The notes under the pieces are model-generated. The model worked only from the letters and a program-made list of their open reading frames with translations. It had not been told where the DNA came from and made no database searches. The translations under genes were made by a program, and so were the position numbers. From Rhizomicrobium palustre (GTDB taxonomy: Bacteria > Pseudomonadota > Alphaproteobacteria > Micropepsales > Micropepsaceae), in contig NZ_JAASRM010000001.1 in assembly GCF_011761565.1 (NCBI RefSeq), positions 1,302,139-1,366,138 of the forward strand: a DNA stretch of 64,000 nucleotides. The letters run 5' to 3'. Below are positions 28,137-36,927 of the stretch, in pieces; within the stretch, counting starts at the first letter, position 1, and each line of letters begins with the position of its first letter.

Positions 28137-28883
28137 TCAGGCCAACTTTTTCTCTTTGGCTACCTGGGCGCGGGCTTTTTCGAGATCGGCAGGGGTATCG
28201 ACGCTTGAGGGAACCTCATCCACCTTCCCCACCGCAATCGTCATGCCGGCTTCTATGGCACGCAATTGTTCCAGTTTTTCGCGACCTTCCAGCGGAGAGG
28301 GCAGAAGGTTGATGAAGCGCTGCAAGGCTTCGCGTCGGTAGGCGTAGATCCCGACATGGTGGAACCAGGGACCTTTGCCCCAAGGCGCCTTGGCGCGGGT
28401 GAAGTAATGGGCCTTGCCGCGGGTGCCGCCGACATCCCAGGTCGCCACCACTTTGACGACGGAAGGATTGTCGGCTTCTTTTTCGTCCTCGATCTCTGCG
28501 GCGCAGGTGCCGATATCAGCCCCCGTCGTTACCATGGCATCGATAGCCGCTTTGATGATGGCGGGATTAAAGGTGGGAAGGTCACCCTGTAAATTGACTA
28601 CGAGGTCATGTTCAAAGGCGCGATCCACGGCGTTTAGCGCAGCCCAGACGCGATCAGAGCCAGAGGGAAGTTCCGGCTTGGTCAGAATCGCGCGCCCGCC
28701 TGCCGCTTCGATGGCTTTCTGCACTTCGGGCTCACTACAGGCCACCACGACGGGGCCAACGCCCGTCTCAACCGCCTTCTGCCAGACCCGCACGATCATC
28801 GGCACACCACCAATATCGGCAAGCGGCTTGCCGGGGAGGCGCGTGGAGGCCATGCGGGCCGGGATGAGAATGATCGGTTTCAT
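28137..28883 (-). CDS. kdsB: 3-deoxy-manno-octulosonate cytidylyltransferase
   Basis: KdsB activates Kdo as CMP-Kdo for lipopolysaccharide core synthesis. The 248-residue product begins MKPIILIPARMASTRLPGKP, has the LTKPELPSGSDRVWAAL and VVNLQGDLPTFNP nucleotide/metal motifs, and the HVGIYAYRREALQRF C-terminal region. The ATG at 28883 gives the family start; upstream in-frame codons are not conserved. It is the first gene of a kdsB-pheA pair. Confidence 0.95.
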   Translation of the reverse strand: MKPIILIPARMASTRLPGKPLADIGGVPMIVRVWQKAVETGVGPVVVACSEPEVQKAIEAAGGRAILTKPELPSGSDRVWAALNAVDRAFEHDLVVNLQGDLPTFNPAIIKAAIDAMVTTGADIGTCAAEIEDEKEADNPSVVKVVATWDVGGTRGKAHYFTRAKAPWGKGPWFHHVGIYAYRREALQRFINLLPSPLEGREKLEQLRAIEAGMTIAVGKVDEVPSSVDTPADLEKARAQVAKEKKLA

Positions 28884-29055
28884 TGGGAATCCCCCTGAAC
28901 TTATGCGACAGTCCGCCGCACCACTCCGCAAGACTCGATTGCAGGGAGAGGTGCGTTTGTTTTTGTACTCTTAGCGGTCCAGTGCAAGGCCGATCCGGTG
29001 CAAGACTGCCCCGGTTCAGCCTATAAAGCGGCCGGGTAACGCGGAGCCAGACCTT

Positions 29056-29607
29056 ATGGATTCCTGGGAGTGGAACAAGATCGCCGGGGCGGTGTTGGGC
29101 ACGGTGCTGTTTGTTCTGGTCATCAATTTGGTCGCACAAGCGATCTACACCTCCCCAGAGCCGTCGAAGCCCGGCTATGTCGTGGAGGTGCCTGAGGAAG
29201 CCCAGGGCCAGACCGCAGCCGCAGCGCCGCAGGCCGAAGCCCTGCCCGACTTCGCTGTCTTGCTGCCCAAGGCCGATGTCGGCCATGGCAAGGAGATCTC
29301 TGCCCGCTGCGAGCAGTGCCACGATCTTTCCAAAGGCGGCCCTAACAAGATCGGTCCCAATCTTTGGGGCGTGGTGGAGCGCGCCCGCGCCAGCCATCCC
29401 GGATTTTCCTATTCGAGCGCCATGGCGGCCAATCATGATCCGTGGGATTACGAGAAGCTGTTCGTTTTCTTGAAGGCGCCGCAAGCCACCGTGCCCGGTA
29501 CCAAGATGAGCTTTGCCGGACTTCGCAGCGCGCAGGATCGTATCGATCTTCTGGCTTTCTTGCGCATGCAAGCCGATAGCCCGGCCCCATTCCCTGAGAA
29601 GAAGTGA
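29056..29607 (+). CDS. membrane-anchored class I cytochrome c (CycM-like)
   Basis: A 183-residue protein with an uncleaved membrane anchor at about 9-30, a flexible Ala/Pro/Glu linker, and one c-type haem domain: CEQCH (C85, C88, H89) with the axial Met in GTKMSFAG (M151). This matches alphaproteobacterial c552/CycM proteins that carry electrons from the bc1 complex to terminal oxidase. It is divergent from kdsB and alone on its transcript. A 17-bp direct repeat covers its stop codon. Confidence 0.92.
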   Translation: MDSWEWNKIAGAVLGTVLFVLVINLVAQAIYTSPEPSKPGYVVEVPEEAQGQTAAAAPQAEALPDFAVLLPKADVGHGKEISARCEQCHDLSKGGPNKIGPNLWGVVERARASHPGFSYSSAMAANHDPWDYEKLFVFLKAPQATVPGTKMSFAGLRSAQDRIDLLAFLRMQADSPAPFPEKK

Positions 29608-29628
29608 TGGGCCCTGAGAAGAAGTGAT
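29592..29628 (+). repeat. 17-bp tandem duplication at the cytochrome c stop codon
   Basis: CCCTGAGAAGAAGTGAT occurs at 29592-29608 and again at 29612-29628 (period 20). The first copy contains the stop codon of the cytochrome gene; the second lies in the untranslated tail. Confidence 0.7.
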
Positions 29629-29708
29629 AGACTCATGCGGCAGCTTTGCCGGTGACATTGCTGCATGCGAGGGGCATGTTTAGCGAAATTTGATCAGAGA
29701 TTTTTGCC

Positions 29709-30650
29709 ATGGCGCATTCTTCCAAGCCCAAATTATTGATGATCGTACCGATGAAATGGGCCGGGCTGGCAGGAACCGCGCTGGGCTCTGTGGAGGTGGT
29801 CGTTGCTGGCAAGGATTCGTATGAGCCCGCCGATATTCATTACGTCTTGAGCTTTCGCCCACCGCAGGGGCTGCTTGCGAGCTTGCCCAATCTGAAAGCC
29901 GCATTTTCGCTAGGCGCCGGCGTGGATGGGTTCTTATCGGACCCGAGTTATCCCAAACATGTGCCGCTGGTGCGTTTCGTCGATCGCACCCTTTCCGCCG
30001 AGATGGCGCAATATGTGTTGATGCATGTTCTGATCCATCATCGCATGCAGCGCTTCTTCGATGACTGCCAGAAAGACTCGAACTGGCGCCAGCGCGTCTT
30101 GGAACGGCGCACCGAAGAGACCCATATCGGCTTTTTGGGGTTGGGCGAGATCGGCAGCTATACCGCGGGTCTTCTGGTGGAACTCGGTTTTCCCGTGCGC
30201 GCCTGGACACGCAGCCGCAAGGCCGTGCCAGGGGTGACGAGCTTTGCCGGGCCGGAGGAATTCAAGATCTTCCTGGGCAAGACCGATATTCTCATCAACC
30301 TTCTGGCGCTGACGCGCGAAACCGTGGGCATTCTGAACGCCTCGACCTTCGCGGCCCTGCCTCAGGATGCTGTGGTGATCAATGTGGCGCGTGGCGGACA
30401 CCTCATCGAATCCGACCTGTTGGAGGCGCTCGAAAGCGGCCATCTTTCGGGCGCGGTGCTGGATGTATTCGAGCAGGAACCCTTACAGGTCGAAAGCCCG
30501 CTCTGGCGCCACCCCAAAGTGACGGTGACGCCCCATATCGCCGCGATTTCGCAGCCCGCTGTGGTGCTCGCCTATGTGCGCGACGGTATTGCCGCTTTCG
30601 AGCGCGGCGAGGTGCCGCCGACCGTGGTGGATGTGAATGCGGCTTATTGA
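29709..30650 (+). CDS. D-2-hydroxyacid dehydrogenase, glyoxylate/hydroxypyruvate reductase A-like
   Basis: A 313-residue NAD(P)-dependent reductase. The Rossmann motif is IGFLGLGEIGSYTAGLL, the catalytic Arg region is VINVARGGHL, and the catalytic His is in VTVTPHIAAIS. The N-terminal substrate domain has SLGAGVDGFL. Overall order resembles GhrA. It probably reduces glyoxylate, hydroxypyruvate or related 2-keto acids. The GST gene starts 9 bases downstream, so the two are probably co-transcribed. Confidence 0.88.
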   Translation: MAHSSKPKLLMIVPMKWAGLAGTALGSVEVVVAGKDSYEPADIHYVLSFRPPQGLLASLPNLKAAFSLGAGVDGFLSDPSYPKHVPLVRFVDRTLSAEMAQYVLMHVLIHHRMQRFFDDCQKDSNWRQRVLERRTEETHIGFLGLGEIGSYTAGLLVELGFPVRAWTRSRKAVPGVTSFAGPEEFKIFLGKTDILINLLALTRETVGILNASTFAALPQDAVVINVARGGHLIESDLLEALESGHLSGAVLDVFEQEPLQVESPLWRHPKVTVTPHIAAISQPAVVLAYVRDGIAAFERGEVPPTVVDVNAAY

Positions 30651-30659
30651 GAGAAAAAG

Positions 30660-31304
30660 ATGAGCACGCTCTTTATCGGCAACAAGAATGTTTCAAGCTG
30701 GAGCCTTCGCCCTTGGTTGGCGTTGAAAGCTGCGGGCGTGACATTCGATGAAGTGCTGATCCGCTTGGACGTGCCCGAAACGCGCGCCTCCATTTCGCAA
30801 TACTCCCCGGGCGGCAAAGTGCCGGTGCTGGTGTGGGAAGAAGACGGAAAATCGCATCAAATCTGGGACAGCCTCGCCATCTGTGAGTTCGTGGCGGAGC
30901 ATTTTCCCGCGGCCAAGCTTTGGCCGGAAGATGTGTTCCTGCGCGCCAAGGCCCGGTCGTATTGTGCGGAAATGCATTCGAGCTTTCCGGATGTGCGCGA
31001 TCAGCTTTCGATGTTTTTCGCGCGGAAGATGGAAATGCCGGAGCTGCGCGAAGCCACGCAAAAGCAGATCGCGCGTATCATCGCCGCCTGGGAAGAGGCC
31101 TTGGCGCAATCCGGCGGGGATTTCCTGTTCGGTGATTTCTCGATCACCGATTGCATGTATGCCCCAGTGGTGTCGCGCTTTTTGAGCTATGGCATCACCC
31201 TGCCGAAAGCGAGCGAAGCCTATGCGGCGCGCATGATGGCCTTGCCCGCGATGCAGGAATGGATGGCAGGCGCGAAGGCCGAAGTGGAAGCAGGCTGGCG
31301 GTAA
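30660..31304 (+). CDS. glutathione S-transferase family protein
   Basis: A 214-residue GST with the N-terminal thioredoxin-like domain (LFIGNKNVSSWSLRPWLAL; the SSWSLRP segment carries the likely glutathione-activating serine). The cis-proline motif GGKVPVL and the QIWDSLAICEF glutathione contact follow. The C-terminal domain is all-helical with FLFGDFSITDCMYAPV. It likely conjugates or reduces small electrophiles; no specific substrate can be assigned. It is in a pair with the upstream reductase. Confidence 0.88.
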   Translation: MSTLFIGNKNVSSWSLRPWLALKAAGVTFDEVLIRLDVPETRASISQYSPGGKVPVLVWEEDGKSHQIWDSLAICEFVAEHFPAAKLWPEDVFLRAKARSYCAEMHSSFPDVRDQLSMFFARKMEMPELREATQKQIARIIAAWEEALAQSGGDFLFGDFSITDCMYAPVVSRFLSYGITLPKASEAYAARMMALPAMQEWMAGAKAEVEAGWR

Positions 31305-31387
31305 CCTCCTCCGTCGTTTCGCGACACCTCCCCCGCTATTTCACGAGTGAGCAACCCAGCGGCTAGTGCTCCGCGGGGACGGAAAGT

Positions 31388-32422
31388 TTATTGTTTCTTC
31401 TTGGGCAACGGCTTTACCGGTGGGGGCGCAGGTAACTGGCCCGCCTCGCGATAGAACTTGGCCGCGCCGGGATGCAGCGGCACCGAAAGCAGGCTGATGG
31501 TCTCGCCGAGCTTGATCTCCTGCGCCGGGCTGGGACCATCGGCGAGAATCTGGCGGTTGGAGGGGTGATAGAGCGCACGCACCAGGTCATAGACCGCATC
31601 AGCCGGGGCGCTGTCCTTCACGATCCAAAGCGTATGGCAGGAAATCGTCTCCACCCGCGGGGTGCCGCGATAGGCGCCGGGCGGGATGATATCCGCCGAA
31701 AGGCCTTTCACCTTGGCGATCAGCCGCGACCGGCCCGGACCATCGATAGGGATGAGACGGGCATCACCACGGCCGATCAAATCGCTGATGAGGGGATTGG
31801 GCGCGCCGCCGAGGAAGAACAGCGCATCGATCTTGCCTTTGCGCAAAAGGCCGCCTGAAACCTCATAGGTTTCGCGCAGAAGCGCCTTTGGGCGCACCCC
31901 ATAGGCGGCGAGGATTTCCCCGGCGATGACATCGGCGCCCGAATTGGGATTGCCGAGCGAGACGCGCTTGCCGCGCAAATCCTTCACCGATTTGATCGGC
32001 GAACTGCGCGCCACCAGGATCTGCATCGATTCCGGAAAGAGATCGGCCATGACGCGGATATGGGTCTGGCGGCCTTGCTTGCGGAAAGCCCCACGCCCGG
32101 CCACGGCATCGGCCACGACATTGCCTTGGGCCAGCCCCGACGCGGCGAGGCCAGCATTGACGGCGAGTACATTGAAAACCGCCCCGTCGGAACTTTTTGC
32201 CAGCACCACCATGCCTGGCGGGCCGCAAAGGGCATTACGCTCGCACCGCGCGAGCCCTGGAGGGTGGCTCACCACCCGCGCGATCAGTTCGCCCATGGGA
32301 AAATAGGTGCCCGCCACCGGCCCCGTCGCGATCTCGAAAGAACGTCGCGGCGGCAGGTTCTGCGCCAGCGCGGCGGCAGCCGGCAAAAGGCAGATCAGTG
32401 CGGCGAAAAGGCGAAATTTCAT
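31388..32422 (-). CDS. TAXI family TRAP transporter solute-binding protein
   Basis: A 344-residue periplasmic protein with a signal peptide (MKFRLFAALICLLPAAAALA). The TAXI pattern follows: FEIATGPVAGTYFPMGELIARVV, a mid-region LRGKRVSLGNPNSGADVIAGEIL, and AYRGTPRVETIS near the C-terminus. It would deliver a carboxylate such as glutamate to a TRAP permease. No permease gene adjoins it, so it may be an orphan receptor. The start at 32422 is set by the signal peptide. Confidence 0.85.
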   Translation of the reverse strand: MKFRLFAALICLLPAAAALAQNLPPRRSFEIATGPVAGTYFPMGELIARVVSHPPGLARCERNALCGPPGMVVLAKSSDGAVFNVLAVNAGLAASGLAQGNVVADAVAGRGAFRKQGRQTHIRVMADLFPESMQILVARSSPIKSVKDLRGKRVSLGNPNSGADVIAGEILAAYGVRPKALLRETYEVSGGLLRKGKIDALFFLGGAPNPLISDLIGRGDARLIPIDGPGRSRLIAKVKGLSADIIPPGAYRGTPRVETISCHTLWIVKDSAPADAVYDLVRALYHPSNRQILADGPSPAQEIKLGETISLLSVPLHPGAAKFYREAGQLPAPPPVKPLPKKKQ

Positions 32423-32568
32423 TCCTGATGTGCTCGCACAGCTTTGCGACGGGTTTTGGGCAGCCCAACCATGGCCGAACCCCGAAGTGCAAAGCAAGAA
32501 GCCTGAATTTTAAGCCTTTTTTGACCGCGTTCGGCCCATTCTAGGCTCCTTAGGCGAAAGGCTTTTCC

Positions 32569-33477
32569 ATGTTGAGGCTTCGTATCGAGCGTTCCGCGCG
32601 CCGTCCCAGGCTGAGGCTGGTGCTGGCTGGGCTGGTTTCGGGAGCGGCACTCCTTGGAGGCATGGCCTATGCCGAGGATAAGCCTGCCAACACGAAGCTG
32701 AGCCAGGCCCAGTTGAATGACAGCGTGGAAGGCGGCCTGCGCCAAGCCCAGGCTGCCCGCGCGCGGGGCGATCTTAGCGAAGCCGTCAAAGTGTTGAGCC
32801 AGCTCATGCTGGTCAATCCCGACGATGGGCGGATCATCTCTGAATACGGCAAAGTGCTGGTGCAGCAGGGCCGCACGAGCGAAGCCCTGGATTTTCTCAA
32901 GCGCGCCGTCCAGATCGTGCCGAACGATTGGACGCTCTATTCCGCGCTGGGCGTAGCTTTTGACGGCGCGGGCGATTACGCCAACGCCAAACTCTCCTAC
33001 GAACACGCCTTGAATTTGCGCCCCGGCGAAGCGGCGGTGCTCAACAATTTTGCGCTGTCGCGCGCCCTGGCGGGAGATCTTATCGCCGCGAAGGCGATGA
33101 TCGGGCAGGCCTCGGCCAGCTCCAAAGACCCGCGCGTGACGCGCAACGAGGCCTTGATCGGCGGGCTGACCGCAGCGGCGGCAGCCCCGGCCGCGGCTGC
33201 CCCGCAAACTGCCCCACAAGCAAAAGCCTCTGTCGCGGCCAAGTCCGTGGCGGCGGCACCCACCACCGCCCCCCGCCCCCTGACAGGGGCCGAAGGTGCC
33301 AAGGTGGTGATGCAAGAGGTCCCAGTTGATCCCAAAGCGGGCCCGGTGAAGAAGGCCGCGGCGGTCAAGACCGCGGATAAATCGCTCGACAAGTCCGCGC
33401 CCGTGGCGGCCAAACCCGCAAAACCGAAGCAAGGCGACGGCGTTCCGGCACTGCGGCTTTCCGGCGACAGGCTGTAA
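32569..33477 (+). CDS. TPR protein, TadD-like
   Basis: A 302-residue protein with an N-terminal membrane/signal segment (about 17-37). Residues about 55-190 hold roughly three TPR units (AQAARARGDLSEAVKVLSQL; EALDFLKRAVQIVPNDW; LGVAFDGAGDYANAKLSYEH). A long Ala/Lys/Pro-rich tail follows. Position directly after the Tad pilus genes, though on the opposite strand and convergent with tadC, suggests TadD, the pilotin-like factor of Tad systems. The tail is not diagnostic. Confidence 0.7.
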   Translation: MLRLRIERSARRPRLRLVLAGLVSGAALLGGMAYAEDKPANTKLSQAQLNDSVEGGLRQAQAARARGDLSEAVKVLSQLMLVNPDDGRIISEYGKVLVQQGRTSEALDFLKRAVQIVPNDWTLYSALGVAFDGAGDYANAKLSYEHALNLRPGEAAVLNNFALSRALAGDLIAAKAMIGQASASSKDPRVTRNEALIGGLTAAAAAPAAAAPQTAPQAKASVAAKSVAAAPTTAPRPLTGAEGAKVVMQEVPVDPKAGPVKKAAAVKTADKSLDKSAPVAAKPAKPKQGDGVPALRLSGDRL

Positions 33478-33515
33478 TCGGTTTCAGCTAAAGACTGCGA
33501 CGGCGCCTCGGCGCG

Positions 33516-34505
33516 TCACATCACATGGCTGATCTTCATGATCGCCGGGCCCATGATTACGACAAACAGGCAGGGCAGGAAGAACAAGATCATCGGCACG
33601 GTGAGCTTGGCAGGCAGCGCGGCAGCCTTTCTTTCGGCATCCATCATGCGCATGTCGCGATTTTCCTGGGCGCAGACACGCAAGGCCTGACCCAGCGGAG
33701 TGCCATAGCGTTCAGCCTGGTTCAGCGCAGTCGCCACCGCCTTGACGCCCTGATGGCCGCAGCGCTTGGCGAGATTCTCAAACGCCTGCTTGCGATCCGG
33801 CAAATAGGACAGCTCGGCCGTGGTGAGGGCGAACTCCTCTGCCAGCTCTGCCGAGGACTGGCCGATTTCGGCGGCCACCTTGGCGAAGCCCGCTTCCACG
33901 CTCATGCCCGATTCAACACAGATCAGGAGAAGATCCAGCGCGTCCGGAAAGGCCGCCATGATCGATTGCTGGCGCTTTTGGATGAGGTTGGTGATGTAGA
34001 GGTCGGGAAAATAATAGCCCATCAGGGTGAGCGCCATCGCCACCATGAGCTTAACCATGGGCGCCCAGGCGAAATTGGTGATCAGGAAGAGATACAGCAA
34101 CGCCACCGCGAACACCAAAAACGGCATCACAAAACGGAAGAAGTTGAAGACCATCAAGGGCGTGGGGCCGCGCAGGCCCGCTTGGGCGAGCTTTCCTTGC
34201 GAATCCTCTGATGCCACCAGCTTGGCAAGATCGAAGCGGTCGGAGAATTTCTTGATGAGCTTGGCACCGCCCACCGGATCGGCGCGCAGCGAGGTGCCCT
34301 TGCGCCCCGAAATCTGTTCCTTATGGCGCGCGCGCAATTCCTCGCGCCGCTGCGAAACCGACTTCAGGCGCTTATTCAGCGTATCACGCTCGAGCGCCGG
34401 CAGCGCCAAGGTGACGATGGTAGCGAAGGCGAGAACGGCAACACAAGCCGTGACCAGAAAGCCCGGATCGAACACCATATCCACGATGTTGATGCTGCCG
34501 AACAT
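33516..34505 (-). CDS. tadC: Tad pilus inner-membrane platform protein TadC
   Basis: A 329-residue GspF/T2SSF-domain protein with helices near the N-terminus (about 13-30), a central pair (FFRFVMPFLVFAVALLYLFL and following), and a C-terminal helix (LTVPMILFFLPCLFVVIMGP). The cytoplasmic T2SSF domain contains FPDALDLLLICVESGMSVEAGF. With TadB it forms the platform driven by the CpaF ATPase. It is the last gene of the tight reverse-strand run. Confidence 0.92.
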   Translation of the reverse strand: MFGSINIVDMVFDPGFLVTACVAVLAFATIVTLALPALERDTLNKRLKSVSQRREELRARHKEQISGRKGTSLRADPVGGAKLIKKFSDRFDLAKLVASEDSQGKLAQAGLRGPTPLMVFNFFRFVMPFLVFAVALLYLFLITNFAWAPMVKLMVAMALTLMGYYFPDLYITNLIQKRQQSIMAAFPDALDLLLICVESGMSVEAGFAKVAAEIGQSSAELAEEFALTTAELSYLPDRKQAFENLAKRCGHQGVKAVATALNQAERYGTPLGQALRVCAQENRDMRMMDAERKAAALPAKLTVPMILFFLPCLFVVIMGPAIMKISHVM

Positions 34506-34511
34506 GACGCC

Positions 34512-35474
34512 TCAATGCTTGAAGTTGATCATTTTGGACATCACCGAAATACCGATCCCCATCCAGATCGCGCAGCCCACCAGAAGCAGATTGCCCATAC
34601 GCTCAGTGAACAGCGGCATGATGTAGTTGGGCGCGGTCAGATAGACGATCCCGCCAACACCAGGGGGAAGCGAGCCGATGATCCAGGCCGAAGCCTTGGC
34701 TTCCGAACTCATCGCCTTGATTTTGCCCTGCAGGCGTTTGCGGTCGCGCAGCACACCGGCGAGGTTGCCAAGCGCCTCGGCGAGATTGCCGCCCGTCTTC
34801 TGCTGGATGGACATCACGATGCCGAAAAAGGACACCTCTGAGGTCGGCATCGAGTCATACATCTTCTTCAAGGCCTGCTCGAGGGTGAGGCCCATCTTCA
34901 TATTCTCGGTCAGACGCTTGAATTCGCCGCCGACAGGATCGCGAAACTCTCCCGCCACGATGCGCAAAGCATCATTGGTGGGAAGACCCGACTTCACCGA
35001 GCGCACGATCACATCGATGGCATTGGCGAAATCCTCTGTGAAGCGCTTCTCACGGCGCCCTTTGAGGATATTCAAGGTCCAGCGCGGCAGCCCCAACCCG
35101 GCGGCAAAGGTGCCAAGGATCACCACCAGATAACTTTGGCCTTCAGCAACACAGAAAAGAAGCGCACTCAGAGCAATCAGAACCTGGGCAATATAGAAGC
35201 TCTTCTCGCTGACGTTCGAAAGCCCGGCCTGGTCAAGGCGGCGGCGCAGCGTGAGCTGAGGCTTTTTCTCCGCTTGCTTCTTCTCGAAATCCTTCAACGC
35301 CGTTTGCATGTTGCGTTTACGGCTGACGGCAGGATCCGGCTTGGCGCCACGCACTTCAGCCTTACCCAGCGCAGCGATGCGTTTTTGCGTGGCGGCATTG
35401 CCTGCACCCGCATGGACGACATATGCCCCACCGGCGAGGAGCACGCAAAGAACGGTGGCGAGCACAAACAGCAT
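34512..35474 (-). CDS. tadB: Tad pilus inner-membrane platform protein TadB
   Basis: A 320-residue T2SSF-domain membrane protein. It has an N-terminal helix, a charged cytoplasmic linker, and the conserved block FANAIDVIVRSVKSGLPTND, then VSFFGIVMSIQQKTGGNLAEAL. C-terminal helices follow. It starts one base after the cpaF stop and ends 6 bases before tadC, so all are co-translated from one message. Confidence 0.92.
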   Translation of the reverse strand: MLFVLATVLCVLLAGGAYVVHAGAGNAATQKRIAALGKAEVRGAKPDPAVSRKRNMQTALKDFEKKQAEKKPQLTLRRRLDQAGLSNVSEKSFYIAQVLIALSALLFCVAEGQSYLVVILGTFAAGLGLPRWTLNILKGRREKRFTEDFANAIDVIVRSVKSGLPTNDALRIVAGEFRDPVGGEFKRLTENMKMGLTLEQALKKMYDSMPTSEVSFFGIVMSIQQKTGGNLAEALGNLAGVLRDRKRLQGKIKAMSSEAKASAWIIGSLPPGVGGIVYLTAPNYIMPLFTERMGNLLLVGCAIWMGIGISVMSKMINFKH

Positions 35475-35475
35475 G

Positions 35476-36921
35476 CTACACCTGCAACTGATCTAGGGCT
35501 TCGGAAAGTTCTTTCTCGAGGCCAAAATAGCTCGCGCGATCCCAGAATTTCGGCCGCACAATGCCGGTGCCGATATGGCGCCCGCGCAGCCTGCCGGTCT
35601 CATCCTCGCCCTGGAACTCGAAGGTCAAAAGGTCCTGCGTGATCACGACATCGCCTTCGGTGCCGACCACTTCGGTGATGGCGGTGATGCGACGCGAACC
35701 ATCGCGCAGACGCTCGGCCTGAACAATGACATCGATGGAGCCGACGATCATCTCGCGGATCGTTTTGGTGGGCAGGGAAAACCCGCCCATGGTGATCATC
35801 GATTCCAGGCGGGACATTGCCTCGCGCGGGGAGTTGGCGTGCAGCGTTCCCATGGAGCCATCATGACCGGTGTTCATGGCCTGCAAGAGGTCGAAGGCCT
35901 CCGGACCGCGCACTTCGCCCACGATGATGCGTTCGGGACGCATGCGAAGACAGTTGCGCACGAGATCACGCATGGTGATCTGGCCCTGGCCTTCGAGATT
36001 TGGCGGGCGGGTTTCCAGGCGCACCACATGCGGCTGCTGGAGTTGCAATTCGGCGGCGTCTTCGCAAGTGATGATGCGTTCGTCGCCATCGATAAAGGCG
36101 GTGAGGCAGTTGAGCAGCGTGGTCTTGCCCGAACCGGTGCCGCCCGAAATCAGGATGTTACAGCGGCAGCGCCCAATCACCGCCAAGATGCGGCTGCCCG
36201 CTTCAGAGATCGAACCGAAACGCACCAGATCAGAGAGCTTCAGCTTGTCCTTCTTGAACTTGCGGATGGTGAGGGTTGGGCCATCCAGCGCCAGTGGCGG
36301 TGCAATGACGTTGACGCGCGAGCCATCCAGCAGACGAGCGTCGCAAATGGGCGAGGATTCGTCGACGCGGCGGCCGACCTGGCTGACGATACGCTGGCAG
36401 ATATTCATCAACTGCGCATTGTCGCGGAAGCGCACATTTGTCATCTGCACGCGACCCGCGACTTCGATGAAGACGCGGCCCGAGCCGTTGACCATGATAT
36501 CGGAGATGTCGTCGCGGGCCAGAAGCGGCTCGAGCGGGCCATAGCCGAGGACATCATTGCAGATGTCCTGGAGAAGCTGTTCCTGCTCGGCGATCGACAT
36601 CACCACCGCCTTGATGGCGATGATCTCGTTGACGATATCGCGGATTTCTTCGCGCGCCGAATCCGGATCGAGCTGGGCAAGCTGCGCCAGATCGATGGTG
36701 TCGATCAGGGCGGAAAAGATCGTGGCCTTGATCTGATAATAATCTTCCGAGCGATTGTCGCCCGCAAAAGGCTGTGGAGGTGGCGGCGGAGCAACAGCTA
36801 TAGCCGCAGCTTTGGGCGGCGGCGGAATCTTGCCCAACGACGACAACGGCTCTTCACGCGCGCCAACGGGAGCCGGAGCTCGCGCCGTTTTTACCTCTGC
36901 TGTGCCGCGCTTGCCGAACAT
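35476..36921 (-). CDS. cpaF: Tad pilus secretion ATPase CpaF/TadA
   Basis: A 481-residue VirB11/GspE-type ATPase that powers Flp pilus assembly. Motifs include Walker A GGTGSGKT (260-267), the Asp box, and MRPERIIVGEVRGPEAFDLL followed by MNTGHDGSMGTLHANSP. The first 55 residues are proline/alanine-rich and probably disordered. The spacing to cpaE (6 bases) and tadB (1 base) shows tight coupling. Confidence 0.96.
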   Translation of the reverse strand: MFGKRGTAEVKTARAPAPVGAREEPLSSLGKIPPPPKAAAIAVAPPPPPQPFAGDNRSEDYYQIKATIFSALIDTIDLAQLAQLDPDSAREEIRDIVNEIIAIKAVVMSIAEQEQLLQDICNDVLGYGPLEPLLARDDISDIMVNGSGRVFIEVAGRVQMTNVRFRDNAQLMNICQRIVSQVGRRVDESSPICDARLLDGSRVNVIAPPLALDGPTLTIRKFKKDKLKLSDLVRFGSISEAGSRILAVIGRCRCNILISGGTGSGKTTLLNCLTAFIDGDERIITCEDAAELQLQQPHVVRLETRPPNLEGQGQITMRDLVRNCLRMRPERIIVGEVRGPEAFDLLQAMNTGHDGSMGTLHANSPREAMSRLESMITMGGFSLPTKTIREMIVGSIDVIVQAERLRDGSRRITAITEVVGTEGDVVITQDLLTFEFQGEDETGRLRGRHIGTGIVRPKFWDRASYFGLEKELSEALDQLQV

Positions 36922-36927
36922 CGCCTG

